This document shows positions 11,298-19,999 of a stretch of DNA of 60,756 bases, one piece after another. Position 1 is the stretch's first letter; each line of letters starts with the position of its first letter. The DNA is from Gammaproteobacteria bacterium (GTDB taxonomy: Bacteria > Pseudomonadota > Gammaproteobacteria > Acidiferrobacterales > Acidiferrobacteraceae): contig JAPTWT010000012.1 in the NCBI GenBank assembly GCA_028064935.1, positions 1 to 60,756 on the forward strand. Direction: 5' to 3'. The notes under the pieces are model-generated. The model did no database searches. It was not told the DNA's origin and saw nothing but the letters and a program-made list of their open reading frames with translations. The position numbers were made by a program, and so were the translations under genes.

Positions 11298-12608
11298 TTG
11301 ATCGACACGATCTGCGCGATCGCCACACCCCCCGGCATGGGCGGTATCGGCATCGTGCGGATCTCGGGCCCGCTCGCCCCGCAACTCGCCCAGGCGGTCC
11401 TCGAGGGCGTCCCGCCCGCCCGCGTCGCTACACTATCGCTGTTTCGCGACGAACAGGGGAGGGTGCTCGACCAAGGCGTGGCGGTGTTCTTCCCGGCCCC
11501 GGCGTCGTTCACCGGCGAGGATGTCCTAGAGCTTCATGGCCACGGTAGCCCGGTGGTCCTGGATCGCCTCATCCAGGCACTCGTTATGCAAGGGGCGCGC
11601 TGTGCGCGCCCCGGGGAATTTACCGAGCGCGCGTTTCTCAACGGCAAAATCGACCTCGTGCAGGCCGAGGCGGTTGCCGATCTCATAGAGAGCGCCCACG
11701 AGGGCGCGGCACGTGCCGCCGCCAACACCCTGCAGGGGGCCTTTTCCGCGATGGTGCGGGCCCTGGATGGGCGGCTCGCCGATCTACGTTGCCATGTGGA
11801 GGCGGCCCTCGATTTTCCCGACGAGGCCCTTGACATCGCCGAGGATGCCGCACTCGCCGAGGCCCTCACCACGCTCTCAACGGACATCGCCGAGGCCGCG
11901 CGCCGTGGGCGTGAAGGTCGCGTCCTCCGGGAGGGGGTGCGGGTCGCGATTGCAGGCCCTCCCAACGCCGGGAAATCGACGCTGCTCAATGCCTTGGCCG
12001 GTCACGAGGCGGCGATCGTGAGCCCCTACCCGGGGACCACTCGCGACCTGGTCCGTGAACGCGTCGTGATCGAGGGGCTTGCCTTGGAATTGACCGATAG
12101 CGCCGGGCTGCGCGCCACCGACGACCCGGTGGAACGCGAGGGCATACGGCGTGCCGAGGTCGCCCTGGCGCAAGCCGACTGTGTGCTGTGGCTCGTCGAC
12201 GATAGTGCCGAAACGCCACCACCGGCGCCGCCGGCGAGCCTCATCATCTACACGAAGATCGATATCAGCGGGCGCGCAAGCGGCCCCTGCCCCGAAGGCT
12301 ACGCGGTGTGCGCGCCGACCGGCGCCGGCATTGCGGCCTTGCGCGCGGGGCTGCGCGCGCGTTTCCTGGCCCCCGCCCAATACGCCGAGGTCGAAGGCGC
12401 CTTTACCGCCCGCCGCCGCCATGTCGTGGCCCTTGAGAAGGTCGGGCGCGCCATCGCCGCCGCGCTTACGCACCAGGGGGAGGGGAGCGCCGAACTGGTC
12501 GCCGAGGAGCTGCGCCTCGCCCACGAAGGCCTGGGTGAGATCACCGGCCGGTTCACGAGCGAGGACCTCCTCGGCCGTATCTTCTCGGCGTTTTGTATCG
12601 GCAAGTAG
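11298..12608 (+). CDS. mnmE: tRNA modification GTPase MnmE
   Basis: Works with MnmG to place the carboxymethylaminomethyl group on U34 of certain tRNAs. The 436-aa protein begins with the tetrahydrofolate-binding domain (IDTICAIATPPGMGGIGIVRISG), has a G domain with GPPNAGKSTLLNAL near residue 219, the DSAGL switch near 264 and TKID near 315, and ends with CIGK, whose cysteine is the functional residue. The start codon is TTG, preceded by AAGG. It lies ten bases after yidC, and a terminator follows. It is slightly shorter than E. coli MnmE (454 aa), mostly in the inter-domain linkers. Confidence 0.96.
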   Translation: MIDTICAIATPPGMGGIGIVRISGPLAPQLAQAVLEGVPPARVATLSLFRDEQGRVLDQGVAVFFPAPASFTGEDVLELHGHGSPVVLDRLIQALVMQGARCARPGEFTERAFLNGKIDLVQAEAVADLIESAHEGAARAAANTLQGAFSAMVRALDGRLADLRCHVEAALDFPDEALDIAEDAALAEALTTLSTDIAEAARRGREGRVLREGVRVAIAGPPNAGKSTLLNALAGHEAAIVSPYPGTTRDLVRERVVIEGLALELTDSAGLRATDDPVEREGIRRAEVALAQADCVLWLVDDSAETPPPAPPASLIIYTKIDISGRASGPCPEGYAVCAPTGAGIAALRAGLRARFLAPAQYAEVEGAFTARRRHVVALEKVGRAIAAALTHQGEGSAELVAEELRLAHEGLGEITGRFTSEDLLGRIFSAFCIGK

Positions 12609-12615
12609 TAAGGCG

Positions 12616-12635
12616 CGGTGTGCGCACCGGTTTTT
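12616..12635 (+). terminator. Rho-independent terminator after mnmE
   Basis: Stem CGGTG (12616-12620) and CACCG (12625-12629) with loop TGCG, then G and five T (12631-12635). It starts eight bases after the mnmE stop. The stem is short but GC-rich and correctly placed. Confidence 0.6.
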
Positions 12636-12713
12636 GTGGACGCCCATTACACCTCCAGTGGATAATACCTGCCGCGGGGCCCGTACAGGCCCCGTCTTTC
12701 CGGGAGAACCACC

Positions 12714-13877
12714 GTGTCTACCGTCCACGACGTGAGGGGCCAGGGGCCGCTCGTAGGGGCGCTGCTGCTGTTTTCATCGGCCCTGCTCGCTTTGATCGCC
12801 GCCAATTCCCGCTACGGCATCGCCTACCATGACTTCTGGCGTACCGCGCGCCCTCTCGGACCGGACTTCGCGTTCACCTTCCAGGCCCTGGTGGACAAGG
12901 GCCTCATGACCCTGTTCTTTCTGGTCATCGGCCTGGAGCTAAAACGCGAGATCACGCACGGCGCCTTGCGTCACCCGCGCGCCATGATCCTCCCGCTCTT
13001 GGCCGCCGCCGGTGGCATGTTGCTCCCGGCGCTCATCTACCACGTCTTCAATCAACGGGGTGTCGCGGCCCACGGCTGGGGCATCCCGATGAGCACCGAT
13101 GTCGCGTTTGCCGCCGCCGCGCTCGCGGTGCTTGGCCGGCGTGTCCCGCGCAATCTCCTGATCTTCGTCCTGGCACTGGCCATCGTTGATGATGTCGGTG
13201 CCATCCTCGTCATCGCGCTCTACTACAATCGTGGCGTCCGGCCGCTGCCGCTCGTAGGGGCGTTGCTGGTGTTCGCCGCCTTGCTGATCTTCGCGCGCCG
13301 CGCCCGGCGCTGGATCTGGCCCTACCTGATCCTGGGCGGCGCGTTATGGACTGCCTTGTGGCGTGGCGGGATCGACCCGCCGCTTGCCGGCGTGCTGGTG
13401 GCCGTGGCGTTTCCCGGCCCGTCCGACGCCACCCCCGATCACGCATCGCTTGCCAGGCGCCTCGAGCGACGCCTGGCCCCCTATGTCACTTATGGCGTCC
13501 TGCCGCTGTTCGCGCTCGCCAACGCCGACCTGCCCCTGGCGGTTCACGATTTCACCGCCCAGGGCCGGGTCCTGCTCGGGGTTTTCCTTGGGCTACTCCT
13601 CGGAAAGTTCTGTGGCGTGGGGGGCGTATCGTCGTTGGCCACGCACCTGCGGCTCGGCGACCTGCCAAGCGGTGTCGCCCCCCGTCATCTCGGGGGCGCG
13701 GCGTGGTTGAGCGGTATCGGATTTACGATGGCACTTTTCGTCAACACCCTGGCGTTCCCGCCCGGCCCCGACCGCGTTGCCGGCAAGCTCGCCATCCTTA
13801 CGGCCTCGCCACTCGCCTTCATCCTCGGCACCACGTGGCTTGTGGTGGTCCACCGCAGGGCCGCGCATCCACCCTAA
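12714..13877 (+). CDS. nhaA: Na+/H+ antiporter NhaA
   Basis: Inner-membrane exchanger that expels sodium in return for protons and helps control internal pH. The 387-aa protein has about twelve hydrophobic segments. GWGIPMSTDVAFA near residue 122 and LAIVDDVGAILVIAL near 158, with the paired aspartates that bind the ion, are the family motifs. The start is GTG, with GGGAGAA about ten bases upstream. Its stop overlaps the stop of the convergent transglutaminase gene by four bases (CTAA). Confidence 0.95.
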   Translation: MSTVHDVRGQGPLVGALLLFSSALLALIAANSRYGIAYHDFWRTARPLGPDFAFTFQALVDKGLMTLFFLVIGLELKREITHGALRHPRAMILPLLAAAGGMLLPALIYHVFNQRGVAAHGWGIPMSTDVAFAAAALAVLGRRVPRNLLIFVLALAIVDDVGAILVIALYYNRGVRPLPLVGALLVFAALLIFARRARRWIWPYLILGGALWTALWRGGIDPPLAGVLVAVAFPGPSDATPDHASLARRLERRLAPYVTYGVLPLFALANADLPLAVHDFTAQGRVLLGVFLGLLLGKFCGVGGVSSLATHLRLGDLPSGVAPRHLGGAAWLSGIGFTMALFVNTLAFPPGPDRVAGKLAILTASPLAFILGTTWLVVVHRRAAHPP

Positions 13878-15820
13878 CGTGACCGAGGTCGCGGTCGAAA
13901 ACGTGCCACGCGGGCCTTCAGTTCCGCCAGGGCCTCCTGGCGCCCGCCATAACGGCATTCGACATAGCAGCGCGTGATGGTCGTGATCTCGCCGCCCAGG
14001 TCCGGCCGCGCCTCGCGGGCACGAATGCTGAAATCCCGAGGCCCTTCACCCCCGGCGCGCACAAGTCCGATCCGCTGCAGACGCCGGCAGTAGCGCTCAT
14101 AGGCGCTGCGCGCCGGGTCGCGCACGGTACGCACCCGCCCGCCGAGCGTCTTCACCAGCGAGACCGCGGTGATTGCCAGGATCAGGGTTACCAGGCCCAA
14201 GGCCAGCGGACCGGCATCCCGCCAGCCGAGCCGCCGCAGGAGCTCGGCTTGGCGGCGGCCGCTGTAATCCACCACCCAGTTGTCCCACTCGGTCGTCGCC
14301 GCATCCCGCCACAGCCCGAGGCGGTGATGAACCCGGTCCCACCACGATCGCGAACCCTGAAATGTCGTACCATGCTCCAAAAACCGCCGAAACGTAGGCC
14401 AGCGCTCCTGGAGCGCCCCCGGCGCCACGACCGCGGTCGGGTCGATCCGCAGCCAGCGACCTCGCACCCAGATCTCATCCCAGGCATGGGCATCGTAATT
14501 GCGCACGATGATATCGCCGCCATCGGGATTGAATTCCCCGCCGAAGAAGCCCACGACCACGCGCGCCGGTACGCCGGCCGCGCGCATCAGCGTGGCAAAG
14601 GCCGCGGCATAGTCCTCGCAATAGCCGGCACGCACGTGGAACAGGAAGCGGGGGATCGGGTGGCGCCCCATGGTCGGGGGGTTCAAGGTATAGACGAAGT
14701 GATGCCTCACGAAATACCTCAAGGCGTCCTTCGCCAGGGCGCGCGGCGCCGGGTTCGTCTTGCGCCACCGCGCCACCAGTCGCCGGATGCGTGGGTCGAG
14801 GGTGGCGGGCAACGCCAGATCGCGCCTGCGCCCGGCGGCGGTGAGGGGGCCGTAGCGGCGCGCGCCGCTTGTCACGCGGTAGCGCAAGAGATGCCGCACC
14901 GCATGGCGGGCGCGCACCACCCCCCCGGGGCCGAGCGTGTCCCCGCGAGGGACCTCGAGGGGCCAGTCGAGGACCGGTAGCACGCGGTTGCCGGTGGGGT
15001 TCAAAAGCACGGTATAGGAGGTAAAGGGGCCCCCTTGCGTGCGGCCGACGGCGCGCAGCCGGCCGGGCCGCCAGACCCGTCCGTTGGTCACCGTCAGGAC
15101 ATAGGCGCGGAAGTAGCGCCGGTCGCGGGCCGGGCGGGGCCCGTGGAAGATCACGCGCATGGCCACCGCGCGCGAGGATAACAGCGCGCTCAAGGACCCG
15201 GGCCGGAGGTCGGGTGTAAGCCCGGTCTGTCCGACGGGCCGCGGCGCGCTGTGCCAAAGTCCCCCGGCGATGCGCGGGAACACGACATAGGCAAGTGCCG
15301 CCAGGGGAATGGCCTGCAGCATGATCACTGTGCTCTGACGGAGGCGTTGGCGCATGCCAAGCCCCCGGGGCTGGGCGATGACCGACAGGGCCACGAACGA
15401 TGCGGTCAAGAACAGTAGAGCGAAGGCGCCCATGGCCATGGAAGGCCGGAACAGGAGGTCGCCGAGCAGGGTGACATAGCACATAAGCACCAATACCACC
15501 GCATCGCGGGGCGAGTCGGACTCCAGGCATTTCAGGCCAAGCAGCATGATCAAGAAACTCAAGCCCGGATGCTCGCCGAAGAGGGTATGAAAGTGCGCGT
15601 ACACGAGCAGGGTGACGGCCGCTACCAGGAGCCAGAGCAGGACTCGTGGCGGGCGTGCGACGTAGCGGTCACGCGCGTAGCGCCAGCCGGTGAACAGCAG
15701 GGCGGTCGCTACCGTCCACCACGGCAAATGCGCGAGCAGCGGCAGACAGGCGAGCACCATCAGCCCGGCGATGAGCGGCGGGGGTGTAAAAACCGCGGGC
15801 TCAGCGGCGCGTGCCGTCAT
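13874..15820 (-). CDS. Transglutaminase-like membrane protein (TgpA type)
   Basis: A 648-aa membrane protein with about six N-terminal hydrophobic segments (DUF3488-like), an extracytoplasmic transglutaminase core, another membrane segment (LALGLVTLILAITAVSLV) and a small C-terminal cytoplasmic domain. The catalytic triad can be seen: Cys in RAGYCEDYAAAF, His in YDAHAWDEIW and Asp in RIDPTAVV. In Pseudomonas, TgpA is essential and sits in the same MoxR-DUF58-TgpA order; its substrate is not established. I chose ATG 15820, overlapping the upstream gene by 20 bases, because the frame further upstream reads as noise. Confidence 0.9.
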   Translation of the reverse strand: MTARAAEPAVFTPPPLIAGLMVLACLPLLAHLPWWTVATALLFTGWRYARDRYVARPPRVLLWLLVAAVTLLVYAHFHTLFGEHPGLSFLIMLLGLKCLESDSPRDAVVLVLMCYVTLLGDLLFRPSMAMGAFALLFLTASFVALSVIAQPRGLGMRQRLRQSTVIMLQAIPLAALAYVVFPRIAGGLWHSAPRPVGQTGLTPDLRPGSLSALLSSRAVAMRVIFHGPRPARDRRYFRAYVLTVTNGRVWRPGRLRAVGRTQGGPFTSYTVLLNPTGNRVLPVLDWPLEVPRGDTLGPGGVVRARHAVRHLLRYRVTSGARRYGPLTAAGRRRDLALPATLDPRIRRLVARWRKTNPAPRALAKDALRYFVRHHFVYTLNPPTMGRHPIPRFLFHVRAGYCEDYAAAFATLMRAAGVPARVVVGFFGGEFNPDGGDIIVRNYDAHAWDEIWVRGRWLRIDPTAVVAPGALQERWPTFRRFLEHGTTFQGSRSWWDRVHHRLGLWRDAATTEWDNWVVDYSGRRQAELLRRLGWRDAGPLALGLVTLILAITAVSLVKTLGGRVRTVRDPARSAYERYCRRLQRIGLVRAGGEGPRDFSIRAREARPDLGGEITTITRCYVECRYGGRQEALAELKARVARFRPRPRSR

Positions 15821-16712
15821 ACAGGGCCAGGGACTTAAGACAGTGCTCGAGGTGCGCGGCCCCGGCCCCCGGAGGGGTTCGCGCCAGATCCAGGGCGAGC
15901 CCATAGCGGTAACCGCCCTTCTCGGCATCCAGGCTCTGCCGGCATAGGCGCTGAAGGCCCTCCTCGGGGTCTAGGGAGGCGTCCAGGGTAAGCCAGATCT
16001 CGCGCTCGGCAAGGCCGGCAAAGCGCTTTACCAGCAAGCCTTTGCCGGCCGCCATGGCCCTCCAGTGGATGTGCCGCGGGTTCTCGCCAGGCCGGTAGTC
16101 GGCCAATCCCGCGAAGTCACCGCCCCCGCCTCCGTGATGGATCGCGGCATCGATGTCGTGATCGTCGCTCGCGTATCCCGGGGGCAGGGGTGCGAACAGC
16201 GCCGGCCGGGGATAGACGATCGCCATATCCTCGAGCGCGATCCGTCGCGAGAACACACGCAGCAGACCGAACGGATAGCGGCTGCTGATGCGCAACATGG
16301 GTGCCGGCACCGCCCCTCGCTGCGTGGTGGGCCAGGGGATTTCGATGCCGCGCTGCTCGCGGGGGGCGAGATCCACGATGATCGGCGGTCCCGGGTGCCC
16401 GGTAATGGTGACCCCGAGCCGCGGGGTATCGGTGGGGTTTGCCAGGATCACCCGGAATCCGACCGCGGAACCGGCGAATGCCGGGCGCGGCAGGCCCTCA
16501 TGGACCACGAGCCCAAGGAGGTTGCGCTGCCCCTGCGCCGACGACAGGGTGGCGAAGGCCGCCAGCAGAAAGGTGACGGCATAGGCAAGCCCGTTGCCAT
16601 AGTTCACGGCCGCGAGCAGCAGGACGAAGACGGTCGCGCCGAACCACAGACCCTCGCGCGTCGGCAACAGATAGATGGAGCGCCGCCCGAGCGTCTGGGC
16701 CGGCCGGCTCAT
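15801..16712 (-). CDS. DUF58 domain protein
   Basis: A 303-aa protein with two N-terminal membrane segments (ATVFVLLLAAVNYG, YAVTFLLAAFATL) and the DUF58 motif near residues 205-225, where DYRPGENPRHIHWRAMA is the hallmark. Members are linked to von Willebrand-type adhesion proteins and are almost always encoded next to a MoxR AAA+ ATPase. The start ATG 16712 overlaps the moxR stop in an ATGA, and the 3' end overlaps the transglutaminase gene, so the three are one transcriptional unit. Biochemical role unknown. Confidence 0.92.
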   Translation of the reverse strand: MSRPAQTLGRRSIYLLPTREGLWFGATVFVLLLAAVNYGNGLAYAVTFLLAAFATLSSAQGQRNLLGLVVHEGLPRPAFAGSAVGFRVILANPTDTPRLGVTITGHPGPPIIVDLAPREQRGIEIPWPTTQRGAVPAPMLRISSRYPFGLLRVFSRRIALEDMAIVYPRPALFAPLPPGYASDDHDIDAAIHHGGGGGDFAGLADYRPGENPRHIHWRAMAAGKGLLVKRFAGLAEREIWLTLDASLDPEEGLQRLCRQSLDAEKGGYRYGLALDLARTPPGAGAAHLEHCLKSLALYDGTRR

Positions 16713-17626
16713 GGTACGGCCACAGTCTCGAGCAGCCGGCGCACCTCGCGCTCGGGGTCGCCGGCCGGGAGCCTGTGGGCCAGGACCGCGACCGCCACCG
16801 CCTGGGCATCCTCGGGTAGCACGTAGTCCCGCTCCTCGAGGACCGCGTGGGCGCGCGCGGCGTCTCGTAGCGCGAGCCCGGCGCGCGGCGAGAAGCCGCC
16901 ACCCCAATCGGGCCGCGCGCGGCTCGTCGCCAACAGGTCCTGGATGTAGTCGAGCAACGCCTCTGAACAGCGTACCGCGCGCACCTGGGCACGCAACGCC
17001 ACAAGATCGGCGGCGGCGAGCAGCGGCGCCTGCTGGCGGGCCATGACCTGGCGGTCGCCGCCGGTCAGGATCTCACGTTCCGCGGCGCGGTCCGGATAGC
17101 CCAGCGTCAGGCGCATCAGAAAGCGGTCCATTTGCGACTCGGGCAGGGGAAAGGTGCCGACCTGGTGGTGAGGGTTCTGGGTGGCGACCACGAAAAACGG
17201 TTGCGGCAGACGGTGCGGCACGCCATCGACCGTGACCTGCCCCTCGGCCAACGCCTCGAGCAGCGCACTTTGGGTCTTGGGGGTGGCGCGGTTGATCTCG
17301 TCTGCGAGCAACAGCTGGGTAAAGATCGGCCCCTTGTGAAAGCTAAAGCCGCGCGCCTCGGGGTCGAATATCGAGACCCCGATGACATCGGCCGGCAACA
17401 GGTCGGCGGTGAACTGCAGGCGCTTGAAGGCAAGCCCCAGGACCGCCTGCAGGCCGTAGGCCAGCGTCGTCTTGCCGACCCCGGGCACGTCCTCCAGCAG
17501 CAGGTGGCCGCCGGCGAGCGCGCAACATAGGGCCAGCCGTACCGACTCGGTCTTGCCGACCAAGATCGTTTCGAGCGCGGCCTGCGCGAGCGCGAGGCTG
17601 GTGTGGTGGGATATCGGGGTGTCCAC
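16709..17626 (-). CDS. MoxR family AAA+ ATPase
   Basis: Cytoplasmic AAA+ chaperone-like ATPase of 305 aa. Walker A LEDVPGVGKTTLAYGLQ near residue 42, Walker B LLADEINRATPKTQSALLEA near 105 and sensor/arginine region FVVATQNP near 145 are all present. MoxR proteins are thought to assist assembly or activation of DUF58 and VWA partners, which fits its place as first gene of the MoxR-DUF58-transglutaminase unit. The start is GTG 17626. Divergent from the pilin cluster. Confidence 0.95.
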   Translation of the reverse strand: MDTPISHHTSLALAQAALETILVGKTESVRLALCCALAGGHLLLEDVPGVGKTTLAYGLQAVLGLAFKRLQFTADLLPADVIGVSIFDPEARGFSFHKGPIFTQLLLADEINRATPKTQSALLEALAEGQVTVDGVPHRLPQPFFVVATQNPHHQVGTFPLPESQMDRFLMRLTLGYPDRAAEREILTGGDRQVMARQQAPLLAAADLVALRAQVRAVRCSEALLDYIQDLLATSRARPDWGGGFSPRAGLALRDAARAHAVLEERDYVLPEDAQAVAVAVLAHRLPAGDPEREVRRLLETVAVP

Positions 17627-17757
17627 GACCCCAAGTATAGGGGTTCTGTCCGCACCTGCCTACGCACTCCACCCCGCGGCCCTCAGTCCTTTGGTCACCA
17701 GGCGGCGACCGTTCATCCGCGAACCTGATCATGACCTGTGGTTCTGGCCGCCTGGTC

Positions 17758-17763
17758 TATAAT
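17758..17763 (+). promoter_or_regulatory. Possible -10 element ahead of the pilin genes
   Basis: A perfect TATAAT lies about 105 bases ahead of the first pilin start, in the moxR-pilin divergent region. I see no good -35 hexamer at 16-18 bases upstream, and no sigma54 GG-N10-GC pair with consensus flanks, so an activator would be needed. Confidence 0.35.
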
Positions 17764-17868
17764 CAACTCCTGGATGAGCCCGCTCGCGTCGCGGGACGTC
17801 TCGCGGCCCCCGCCGGGCGCCATCCGAGGGGACGCGCATTCCAGGACGCGGTAAGGGGTGGGTGGCAT

Positions 17869-18345
17869 ATGGTGGCAGGGATGCGACACGAGAGACCGTT
17901 CCCACGGCAACAGGGCCTGACGCTCGTCGAGATCATGGTGGTGATCGCCATCCTTGCCATCATCGCGGCGATCGCCGTCCCCATCTATTCGCATTACGTC
18001 AAGGACGCCAAGATCGGGCGGGCCGAGGGCAACCTCGTCTTGTTGTCCACCCTCATGGAGCGCTATTACCAGAACAACAATGCCTACCCGAGCAGCCAGA
18101 CCCTGGTCGCCAACGCCATACCGGGTTGGAACCCCGGCAACAACCCGAACCCGCTCTTCACTTACGCCATCCAGAACCCGGATACGGGCGTGTGCAACGT
18201 CGCCGCCCCCTCCGGCCCAAGCTACTCGTTGTCGGCCACGCCGACCGCGGCCTCGGGATTGCCCACCAACGAGGTTTTCTATCTGGACAGCCTGAACGAC
18301 CGTTGCGAGGTGCTCCCCAATGGCACGACGGTGGTGGGGTGGTGA
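17869..18345 (+). CDS. Type IV pilin-like protein (PilE-like)
   Basis: A 158-aa prepilin. A short basic leader ends in G, followed by LTLVEIMVVIAILAIIAAIAVPIY: the processing site for prepilin peptidase, glutamate at mature position +5 and the hydrophobic helix that packs in the pilus core. ERYYQNNNAYP after the helix matches PilE and type IVa pilins. A cysteine pair (VCNV and RCEV) near the C terminus can form the D-loop disulfide. ATG 17869 has AAGGGG ten bases upstream; ATG 17881 is an alternative that shortens the leader by four residues. It is first in a row of five prepilin-like genes. Confidence 0.88.
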   Translation: MVAGMRHERPFPRQQGLTLVEIMVVIAILAIIAAIAVPIYSHYVKDAKIGRAEGNLVLLSTLMERYYQNNNAYPSSQTLVANAIPGWNPGNNPNPLFTYAIQNPDTGVCNVAAPSGPSYSLSATPTAASGLPTNEVFYLDSLNDRCEVLPNGTTVVGW

Positions 18346-18346
18346 C

Positions 18347-18922
18347 ATGCATGGCCGGTATCCGGATCACTCGATGAGCGGGGGTCGCACGAGCCGCGGC
18401 CTCACCCTGGTCGAGCTCGTGGTGGTGCTTGCGATCATCGCCATCCTGCTCGGCGCGGGCTTCCTGGGCCTCCTGTCGTGGCTTGGAACGGACAACGTCC
18501 ATGTCGCCCAGGCGCGCGTGCGCACGGCCCTGCAGGTGACCATGGCCAGCGCCCTGACAAGCCCGCCCGCGTCCACGACCCCCTATCACAACTGGTCCAT
18601 GCAGCTTGTCACCCAAGGCGGCCAGCAGTATCTCTATGTCTGTACCGGGAGTCACGGCGGCTGCGCCGGCAATACCAAGCCCTCGGCGGGACCCGTGCAG
18701 GTGCGCGCGAGCGCGGTGCCGGCCCATGTCCATCTCACCATCAATCAGTCGGCGCTTACTTGTCTTGCCTTCAGTCCGCTCGGCCAGCCGCTGCTCGGCG
18801 CCACCACGCCGGCCACGGCGTCGGCCGGCGCCTGCTACTGGCCGGCAGCGACCAATGGCCAATGGACCTTCCAGGCGAGCGTCACGGGCGGCGCCGCGGC
18901 GAGTAGCAGCTATGTCTTCTAA
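18347..18922 (+). CDS. Minor pilin, FimU/GspH-like
   Basis: A 191-aa prepilin with cleavage site SRG|LTLVELVVVLAIIAILLG and glutamate at +5. The rest is beta-rich and ends with a short QASVTGG segment, as in GspH/FimT-type minor pilins that sit at the pilus tip. ATG 18347 lies one base after the stop of the preceding gene and suggests coupling; ATG 18374, which leaves a nine-residue leader, is possible. The 3' end overlaps the next gene by 11 bases. FimU is the expected name from gene order (PilE-FimU-PilV-PilW-PilX). Confidence 0.82.
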   Translation: MHGRYPDHSMSGGRTSRGLTLVELVVVLAIIAILLGAGFLGLLSWLGTDNVHVAQARVRTALQVTMASALTSPPASTTPYHNWSMQLVTQGGQQYLYVCTGSHGGCAGNTKPSAGPVQVRASAVPAHVHLTINQSALTCLAFSPLGQPLLGATTPATASAGACYWPAATNGQWTFQASVTGGAAASSSYVF

Positions 18923-19295
18923 GGGCTTTACGCTCATCGAGACCCTGGTCTCGCTCGTGATCTTTCTTTTGATCGCCATCGGCGTCGGGTTTGGGCTGCA
19001 CCATGCCGTCGACAACAACGTCTTTGACAGTCAGCGCCAGGATGTCCTGAATACCACGCTCGCGTTGCTCGATAGTCGCCCGCCCGGCCAGCTCTGCCCG
19101 GCCCCGGGCGCGACCAACACCGTACCGGCGACCACTTACGCGGGTCTTGCGTTCACCATCGACATCAGCTGCACGGTGGCGCAGGTACCCGTGCCGGCGG
19201 CGGTGCCCACCGCGAAGGTCCCCGTAACGGAGCTTACCGCCGTCGCCCACTGGACCACATTCGGAGTCTCTCGCAGTGTCACTATCGCGCACTAA
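18912..19295 (+). CDS. Minor pilin, PilV/GspI-like
   Basis: A 127-aa prepilin that begins MSSKG|FTLIETLVSLVIFLLIAIGVG, with a minimal leader, a conserved +5 glutamate and a hydrophobic helix. The mature domain is short and carries two cysteines (LCPAP and SCTVA). It overlaps the previous gene by 11 bases and the next by 20, so the genes are translated as a block. The FTLIE-TLVSLVI start is typical of PilV and GspI. Confidence 0.82.
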   Translation: MSSKGFTLIETLVSLVIFLLIAIGVGFGLHHAVDNNVFDSQRQDVLNTTLALLDSRPPGQLCPAPGATNTVPATTYAGLAFTIDISCTVAQVPVPAAVPTAKVPVTELTAVAHWTTFGVSRSVTIAH

Positions 19296-19983
19296 GGGCC
19301 TTACCCTGGTCGAGCTCATGGTTGCCATGGCGATCGGCGCGCTGCTCGTGCTCGCCGCCATGATCCTCTATGTGCCGGTCTCGCGCTCATTGATCGATCA
19401 GGGGGTGGTGGGCCAGCAAACCCTGAGCGAGGCGGTGAACTACGACTTCGACGTCATGAACATCGCCAATGCCGGTTACGGGATCACAAGCCCCCAACTG
19501 AATACCGATGTGGTGCTCGTCACGGGCTCGGGACCCGGCAACAACACCACGGTGGCCATACCGCCGAAGAGCAGCGCTCAGGGCAACGGGCTCTTTTGGG
19601 ACTGGTCGATCCCGGCCGCGGGTGCACCCACCGGCTGCGCCGGTCTGCAGGTCATAAAGAGCGCCAACAGCAATGCCGGTAACCTGCGGCTTGTCTATTA
19701 CGAGGAGGTGCCGGGCGGGACCTGCACGGCCACCGCCATGAATACCGCCGCCAACTGGGATATCGAGACGGTTTTGCCGAGTGTCGCGACATCGGGTCTT
19801 GCGCCCATCACGGTTACCGACGCCCAGGACTGCGATCTGCGCGGGTCGCAGATTGTCGGCAACCCGGTGTTGCACCCACTCGTGACCTTGCAATTGCCGA
19901 TACCCAAGACCTTGACGGGCGGCTTCTTCGCCCATCAGGCCGATCAGGTACCCGTCAACGTCTGTCTGCACAACCTGCCCTGA
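19276..19983 (+). CDS. Minor pilin, PilW-like
   Basis: A 235-aa prepilin: leader MSLSRTKG, cleavage, then LTLVELMVAMAIGALLVLAAMILY with +5 glutamate. The size and the long beta-rich C-terminal part fit PilW/GspJ. It starts at GTG 19276 inside the end of the preceding gene. Several cysteines (GCAGL, GTCTA, DCDLR, VCLHN) may form disulfides outside the cell. Confidence 0.83.
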   Translation: MSLSRTKGLTLVELMVAMAIGALLVLAAMILYVPVSRSLIDQGVVGQQTLSEAVNYDFDVMNIANAGYGITSPQLNTDVVLVTGSGPGNNTTVAIPPKSSAQGNGLFWDWSIPAAGAPTGCAGLQVIKSANSNAGNLRLVYYEEVPGGTCTATAMNTAANWDIETVLPSVATSGLAPITVTDAQDCDLRGSQIVGNPVLHPLVTLQLPIPKTLTGGFFAHQADQVPVNVCLHNLP

Positions 19984-19999
19984 GCGGCGAGGCATCGTC

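Noticed and set aside
17701..17868. Sigma54 promoter for the pilin genes
   Set aside because: No GG and GC pair with the right spacing and consensus flanks is found; only an isolated TATAAT stands out.
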